A DNA stretch of 9,646 nucleotides from an uncultured Eubacteriales bacterium. Lineage in GTDB: Bacteria; Bacillota; Clostridia; Christensenellales; UBA1242. Made by a program: the position numbers and the translations under genes. Positions 5,466 through 9,646 of this stretch are shown here, piece by piece; positions within the stretch are counted from its first letter, which is position 1, and every line of letters begins with the position of its first letter. The stretch is from assembly GCA_948971535.1 (NCBI GenBank), contig CARFEX010000024.1, positions 1-9,646 on the forward strand, written 5' to 3'. The notes under the pieces were generated by a model, which saw only the letters and a program-made list of their open reading frames with translations, ran no database searches and was not told the DNA's origin.

Positions 5466-6481
5466 AGAATTTGATTGCGAAGTTGTCCGCACGCCCCACC
5501 TATATCATCACCCATAGTTCTACGTACTGTTGCTGAGATAGAAAATTTTTCAAGCTCTTGTGCAAAAAGATAACATTCCTTTCGAGTAGCATCTACAAAC
5601 TTTCGTTCTTTAACTTTATTTAGCGGTATAATATTTACATGACAACTAAAACCTTTTAGTAAATTCGCAAGTTCCTCTGCATGCAAAAGCTTGTCATTTA
5701 CATCTTTAATAAGAGTGTACTCAAATATAATTCGTCTGCCTGTTTTATTAAAATAATATTTGCAGGCATCTATAATTTCATTTATTGTATACCGCTGTGC
5801 TATAGGCATAGAAACACGGCGAACTTCGTCATTAGACGCATGAAGTGAAATAGTTAAGGTAATCTTAAATCCATCATCAGCAAGTGCATATATTTTATCT
5901 ACTAACCCACATGTCGAGAGTGATATATTTCGCTCGCTTATATTTAAACTATCTTCACTGTTTATAAGCTTTATAAATTTCGTCACATTTAAATAGTTGT
6001 CAAGTGGCTCGCCACTACCCATTAAAACGATATTTGTTATTTTTCTCTCCTTGCTGTCACCACCAATATCACGGTTTACAAGAAAAGCTTGTCCTAATAT
6101 TTCCCCTGCACTTAAGTTTCTAATAAGTCCGTGAAGTGTTGAAGCACAAAACTTGCACCCCATACGACAACCTACTTGCGTTGAAATACAAAGTGTATTA
6201 CCATATTTATATTTCATCAGTACGCCTTCGACTATATTGCCGTCATCAAATTTGTATACATATTTTATAGTACCGTCAGCACTTATGTATTTTCTAAAAA
6301 TTCTATACTTTGGATAAAATTCTTCAATTTGCTTTTTTATAGAATTAGAAATAGTTGTGATTTCTTCTAGAGTTTTGCCCTGAATAATTGCATCATAAAT
6401 TTGCTTGCCTCGAAATTCTGGCAAACCTTGTTCTCTAACCCATGCTTTTAATTCAGTTAAACTCAAATCAGATAAAATCAA
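5453..6481 (-). CDS. rlmN: Dual-specificity 23S rRNA/tRNA adenine C2-methyltransferase RlmN
   Basis: A radical-SAM enzyme that methylates C2 of adenosine 2503 in 23S rRNA and of adenosine 37 in some tRNAs. At 342 residues it has normal length. The [4Fe-4S] cluster motif CRMGCKFC uses Cys105, Cys109 and Cys112; GSGEPL at 155-160 is the SAM-binding GxGEP motif; Cys331 in GGACGQL is the methyl-carrying cysteine; Cys98 in TLC corresponds to the second catalytic cysteine. The N-terminal part (LPEFRGKQIYDAI) is the usual RNA-binding accessory domain. The start codon is TTG: the frame has no ATG before residue 89, which is inside the conserved region, and a Shine-Dalgarno sequence lies upstream. TTG overlaps the fmt stop as TTGA. 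The gene is followed directly by rsgA, whereas in Bacillus prpC and prkC lie in between. Confidence 0.95.
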   Translation of the reverse strand: MILSDLSLTELKAWVREQGLPEFRGKQIYDAIIQGKTLEEITTISNSIKKQIEEFYPKYRIFRKYISADGTIKYVYKFDDGNIVEGVLMKYKYGNTLCISTQVGCRMGCKFCASTLHGLIRNLSAGEILGQAFLVNRDIGGDSKERKITNIVLMGSGEPLDNYLNVTKFIKLINSEDSLNISERNISLSTCGLVDKIYALADDGFKITLTISLHASNDEVRRVSMPIAQRYTINEIIDACKYYFNKTGRRIIFEYTLIKDVNDKLLHAEELANLLKGFSCHVNIIPLNKVKERKFVDATRKECYLFAQELEKFSISATVRRTMGDDIGGACGQLRNQILMEE

Positions 6482-7392
6482 TTTATTTTCTTTCCTTCTA
6501 ATTTCATTCCGTTTAAGAAATCCTTTGCGCTAACCATTTTGCCATTTTTAGATTGAAGTGAAAGTATTTCTATTGCACTATTGTTACACTTAAGCACAAT
6601 TCTCTTTGGTAAATTTTTTGCTAGACCGTTTTGGTCAAATTCAAAGTTTTCCTCACTTGCATCTATTAATTTTTCAATCTTAACTCGCTCACCATCAATC
6701 AAAATAAAACATCCCATTTCATTTAATGCTCGTGTCTTATTGACCAAAGTTTGTGCATTATAATTCAAATCTATAAAGCAGTCCTCTTTGCTCAACTTTT
6801 TGCAAAAAGTAGCTTTTGTATTATCTTGCTTTTTTGCATTTGCAAGCATATTATCAAAATTGTCAAGCAGTTTAACTAAAAGTTCTCCACCAAGTTCGGC
6901 AAGTTTTGTTTCTAAACTAGTATAATTGTCGCAAAGATTAATGCTAACTTTTTCTTGAATTAAAATATCACCTGCATCAACTTCACGCACAACCTTCATG
7001 ATAGTTACTCCACTTTCACAATCACCATTTAAAAGTGCACTTTGAAGAGGTGTTGCTCCACGATAGCTAGGAAGCAATGAAGGATGAACGTTTATGCAAG
7101 GCTTAATTGCCAAAAATCTTTCTGTTAAAATTTGACCAAAAGATGCAGTTACAGCCACGTCATAATCAACTTTTTCCACTTCATCAAGATGTTGGCAAAT
7201 TTTATCAAAATCTAATACCTTGATATTGTTTTCTTGCGCAAAAGATTTTAGCTCTGTGGGTTTAAGTTTGTGTCCTCGTCCACTTGGTCTATCAGGTTGA
7301 GTTGCAATCGCCACCACTTCATGAGAAGAAGTAAGTAGTTTTTTTAACACCATGACAGAAAACTTGGGAGAACCTAAAAACAAAATTTTCAT
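6478..7392 (-). CDS. fmt: Methionyl-tRNA formyltransferase
   Basis: It transfers a formyl group from 10-formyltetrahydrofolate to Met-tRNAi, making the initiator fMet-tRNA. At 304 residues it has close to the usual length. The N-terminal Rossmann-type catalytic domain (1 to about 190) shows ILFLGSPKFS at the start, the conserved loop TQPDRPSGRGHKLKP at 31-45, the formyltransferase signature INVHPSLLPSYRGATP with catalytic Asn101 and His103, and Asp138 in VDAGDIL. The C-terminal tRNA-binding domain (about 205-304) is complete. The ATG at 7392 has AGGAG 5 bases upstream, merged with the def stop. The next gene is def, whose product removes the formyl group, so the two are functionally paired. 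In Bacillus rsmB usually follows fmt; here rlmN does. Confidence 0.95.
   Translation of the reverse strand: MKILFLGSPKFSVMVLKKLLTSSHEVVAIATQPDRPSGRGHKLKPTELKSFAQENNIKVLDFDKICQHLDEVEKVDYDVAVTASFGQILTERFLAIKPCINVHPSLLPSYRGATPLQSALLNGDCESGVTIMKVVREVDAGDILIQEKVSINLCDNYTSLETKLAELGGELLVKLLDNFDNMLANAKKQDNTKATFCKKLSKEDCFIDLNYNAQTLVNKTRALNEMGCFILIDGERVKIEKLIDASEENFEFDQNGLAKNLPKRIVLKCNNSAIEILSLQSKNGKMVSAKDFLNGMKLEGKKIN
6479..6499 (-). promoter_or_regulatory. Shine-Dalgarno and TTG start of rlmN, overlapping the fmt stop
   Basis: AGAAGGAAAG (6499-6490) precedes a TTG start at 6481, which overlaps the TGA stop of fmt (6480-6478) as TTGA. The codons of the last fmt residues (GKKIN) form the spacer. Confidence 0.6.
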
Positions 7393-7403
7393 CTTTTCTC
7401 CTA
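7393..7403 (-). promoter_or_regulatory. Merged stop/Shine-Dalgarno TAGGAG, def-fmt junction
   Basis: The TAG stop of def (7403-7401) forms TAGGAG with the following bases; AAAAG and then ATG of fmt follow. Same layout as at priA-def and rsgA-rpe. Confidence 0.7.
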
Positions 7404-7862
7404 CTTTTTAAAATATTTATCTTTATCTAAACTCTTATCCACAAACAATATTCCGTCAAGGTGGTCAAGTTCATGACAAACACATCTTGCCAGCATTTTT
7501 TCACCAGAAAGCACAAATTGATAACCATATCGGTCATAAGCTTCGACAGTCAATTTGTATGGTCTTTTAACTCTACCATGGAAAGAGCCTACACTAAGAC
7601 AGCCTTCTTCCTCAATATCCTCACCATCTTGGAAGGTGATTTTTGGATTGATAAGCTCGGCATAAAGACCATTAACATCTATTACAACACAACGCCTTAA
7701 TACACCCACTTGAGGAGCAGCAAGTCCCATACCATCGTTTTTATACATGCTTTCCTTCATATCATCGAGAAGTTCCCATAAATCTTCATCAAAGTGTTTA
7801 ACTGGTTTAGATTTTTTTCTAAGCAGTTCATCTCCAATTTTAACTATTTTTCTAACAGCCAT
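7401..7862 (-). CDS. def: Peptide deformylase
   Basis: A metallohydrolase that removes the N-formyl group from nascent proteins as they leave the ribosome. All three family motifs are intact: GMGLAAPQVG at 44-53, EGCLS at 86-90 with metal ligand Cys88, and HELDH at 130-134 with ligands His130 and His134 and catalytic Glu131. The length of 153 residues and the absence of a long insertion between motifs I and II fit the shorter type-1-like form found widely in bacteria and Clostridia. The start at 7862 has TAGGAG 5 bases upstream, and that TAG is the stop of priA. Confidence 0.96.
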   Translation of the reverse strand: MAVRKIVKIGDELLRKKSKPVKHFDEDLWELLDDMKESMYKNDGMGLAAPQVGVLRRCVVIDVNGLYAELINPKITFQDGEDIEEEGCLSVGSFHGRVKRPYKLTVEAYDRYGYQFVLSGEKMLARCVCHELDHLDGILFVDKSLDKDKYFKK

Positions 7863-7873
7863 ATTTTCTCCTA
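7863..7873 (-). promoter_or_regulatory. Merged stop/Shine-Dalgarno TAGGAG, priA-def junction
   Basis: The TAG stop of priA (7873-7871) is part of TAGGAG, followed by a 5-base AAAAT spacer and the ATG of def. Confidence 0.7.
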
Positions 7874-9646
7874 ACTTAAATTTTGTGGATTAACCTCAAA
7901 AAACACACTAGTCTTTGAAGCTTTATCTACAATTTCAAAAATATCCTTCTCTATTTGCTCTGCAAATTCTAGTTTCATTCTGACTATTATTTGATAGCGA
8001 TATTTATCTTGTATGCGTTTTATAGGCGACTTCATTGCATCAAGATAGAAGAATTGGTCTGGATATTTTACTTTTAGTTTGTTTATTTCATTATAACATA
8101 CTTTTAACAGCTCACGAACATAATTTTCATTTTTATCACTAAAAAGTATGCGTAATATTCTAGAAAAAGGTGGAAATTGTGCCGTCTGACGAATATTTTC
8201 CTCTTTTCTAAAAAAACCTTTGTAGTCATAGTTTGCAACAAATTTATATACGTAGTGGCGTGGTGCATAAGTTTGAAGTATAACTTTGCCTTCGTTTCCA
8301 CCTCGCCCAGCTCGCCCACTCACCTGAGTAATCAGTTGGAATGTGCGTTCAGTACTGCGATAATCTGCATGAAATAAACTTTGGTCTGCATCAACAATCC
8401 CAACTAAAGTAACATTTTCAAAATCGTGCCCCTTTGCAATCATTTGTGTTCCAACGAGTATTGCAGGTGTGGTATTTTTAAACTCTGTCAAAATCTTATG
8501 ATGCGCATTTTTAGTTGAAGTTGTATCATTGTCCATTCTAAGCACTTTCACTCCAGAAAACAATTTTTCAAGTTCTGCAACAACTTTCTCAGTCCCAACC
8601 GCACCCTGCTTTATATGTTCGCTACCACAACTAGGACATCTATCCAAAACTTTAAATTGCTTTCCACAATAATGACATTTTAGTCTATTATCTTCACGGT
8701 GATAAACCAAACTTACATCACAATCGGTACATTTTGCTATATAACCACATTCTCGGCAACGCATAAAAGAAGAATATCCTCTTCTATTAATAAATAGCAT
8801 TGCCTGCTTGTTACTATTTATCACATTTGCAAGGTCAGCGACAAGCTGTCCTGAGAAAATAGACATATTTCCTTTTCTAATCTCGCCAACCATATCGACA
8901 ATTTGTATAGCAGGGAGTTCTTTACCATTTGCTCTAACAGGCATTTCAACAAGCACATACTCCCCCTGTTTTGCCTTTTCATAACTTTCAACACATGGTG
9001 TTGCAGAGCCTAGAACAAGCGGACAATTATTATACTTTGCACGAAAAGAGGCTACATCATGAGTTGAAAATCTAGGATTGCTCTCTGATATATAACTTTG
9101 CTCATGCTCCTCATCAATAATAATTATTCCCAAATTTTCAAGTGGCGCAAAAATTGCAGAGCGTGCTCCGATAGCAATTCTCGCCTCCCCCGAAAATAAT
9201 CTTTTCCATTCATCAAAACGTTCGCCTGCAGAAAGACCACTATGCAAAATAGCAACTTCATCTCCAAAGCGATTTTTAAAATGAGAAAATATTTGTGGTG
9301 TAAGCGAAATTTCAGGAACTAGCATAATGGCATTTTTACCATTTTGCAAAGCTTTACTAATAAGGTGCATATATACTTCTGTTTTTCCAGAACCAGTAAC
9401 CCCATGCAAAAGATAGGTTTTATTATCCCTTATTATTTCAACAGCATTGCTTTGAGAATAGTTAAGTTTAACTTTTTTATCCTCTGCCTCAATACAAAGA
9501 GGCTTTCTTTTCTTCTCTTTTTTAATTTCTACTACAAAACCTTTGTTTACTAATCCTGTAAGTGCACTTCGTCCAAAAAGTTCTATTAAAGTGCTTGACC
9601 TCTCACATTTATGAATTTTAAGATATTCTACAAGCTCATCTTGCTT
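7871..9646 (-). CDS. priA: Primosomal replication restart helicase PriA (5' end beyond window)
   Basis: A 3'-to-5' DNA helicase that recognises stalled forks and reloads the replication machinery. The open frame continues to the right edge, giving 591 residues; the N-terminal DNA-binding part, perhaps 150-200 residues, is missing from the window. In partial numbering: residues 1-60 fit the winged-helix region that precedes the helicase; Walker A HGVTGSGKTE at 81-90; DEEH box at 178-181; motif III GSATP at 213-217; eight zinc-binding cysteines at 297, 300, 306, 309, 324, 327, 337 and 340 (two zinc sites inside the helicase, a PriA hallmark); motif V GTQMIAKGHDF at 399-409; motif VI QVSGRAGRG at 441-449; then the C-terminal domain. 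A TTG at 9409 could be mistaken for a start, but the conserved frame continues upstream through it. It is the first of the six operon genes visible here. Confidence 0.95.
   Translation of the reverse strand, partial: KQDELVEYLKIHKCERSSTLIELFGRSALTGLVNKGFVVEIKKEKKRKPLCIEAEDKKVKLNYSQSNAVEIIRDNKTYLLHGVTGSGKTEVYMHLISKALQNGKNAIMLVPEISLTPQIFSHFKNRFGDEVAILHSGLSAGERFDEWKRLFSGEARIAIGARSAIFAPLENLGIIIIDEEHEQSYISESNPRFSTHDVASFRAKYNNCPLVLGSATPCVESYEKAKQGEYVLVEMPVRANGKELPAIQIVDMVGEIRKGNMSIFSGQLVADLANVINSNKQAMLFINRRGYSSFMRCRECGYIAKCTDCDVSLVYHREDNRLKCHYCGKQFKVLDRCPSCGSEHIKQGAVGTEKVVAELEKLFSGVKVLRMDNDTTSTKNAHHKILTEFKNTTPAILVGTQMIAKGHDFENVTLVGIVDADQSLFHADYRSTERTFQLITQVSGRAGRGGNEGKVILQTYAPRHYVYKFVANYDYKGFFRKEENIRQTAQFPPFSRILRILFSDKNENYVRELLKVCYNEINKLKVKYPDQFFYLDAMKSPIKRIQDKYRYQIIVRMKLEFAEQIEKDIFEIVDKASKTSVFFEVNPQNLS

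Noticed and set aside
8104..8319. Minus-strand 71-codon frame within priA, and other short frames inside priA, fmt, rsgA and the SPOCS gene
   Set aside because: All lie within conserved genes in other frames and have no independent start signals.

Overview
This window comes from a low-GC, Gram-positive-type bacterium, most likely a spore-forming member of the Clostridia. Three things point there. The base composition is strongly AT-rich. A SPOCS-domain protein of the SipL type lies head-to-head with a veg gene. The replication/translation cluster priA-def-fmt-rlmN-rsgA-rpe has the order seen in Firmicutes. Genus-level placement is not possible from the sequence alone.

Layout from left to right. 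Positions 1-1780 hold two minus-strand genes for predicted lipoproteins of unknown function. The first is cut by the left edge of the window. The second (533-1780) is a 415-residue protein with a long N-terminal extension before its lipobox and an Asn/Asp- then Pro/Glu-rich linker. Each has its own consensus-like promoter (TTGATT, 17 bp, TATAAT), and a terminator separates them. Positions 1891-1922 hold the terminator of the next minus-strand gene, a SPOCS/LysM protein (1948-3459) related to the spore morphogenesis protein SipL. It diverges from veg (3572-3802, plus strand) across about 110 bp. A bidirectional terminator at 3916-3950 lies between the convergent ends of veg and the large minus-strand operon.

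That operon fills 3942-9646. In transcription order it is priA (5' end beyond the right edge), def, fmt, rlmN, rsgA and rpe. Every junction is tight. At three junctions the upstream TAG stop is part of the downstream Shine-Dalgarno sequence; the other two are stop/start overlaps. The genes link replication restart (PriA), formyl-Met handling at the start and end of translation initiation (Fmt, Def), 23S rRNA/tRNA methylation (RlmN), 30S subunit maturation (RsgA) and the pentose phosphate pathway (Rpe). Compared with the well-known Bacillus arrangement, rsmB and the prpC-prkC phosphatase/kinase pair are missing from their usual places.

Most of the window is conserved housekeeping DNA. No mobile element, CRISPR array, tRNA or rRNA was seen, and no gene-free stretch exceeds 300 bp. 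The least explained part is the lipoprotein pair at 1-1830. I found no convincing evidence of a new multi-gene system.
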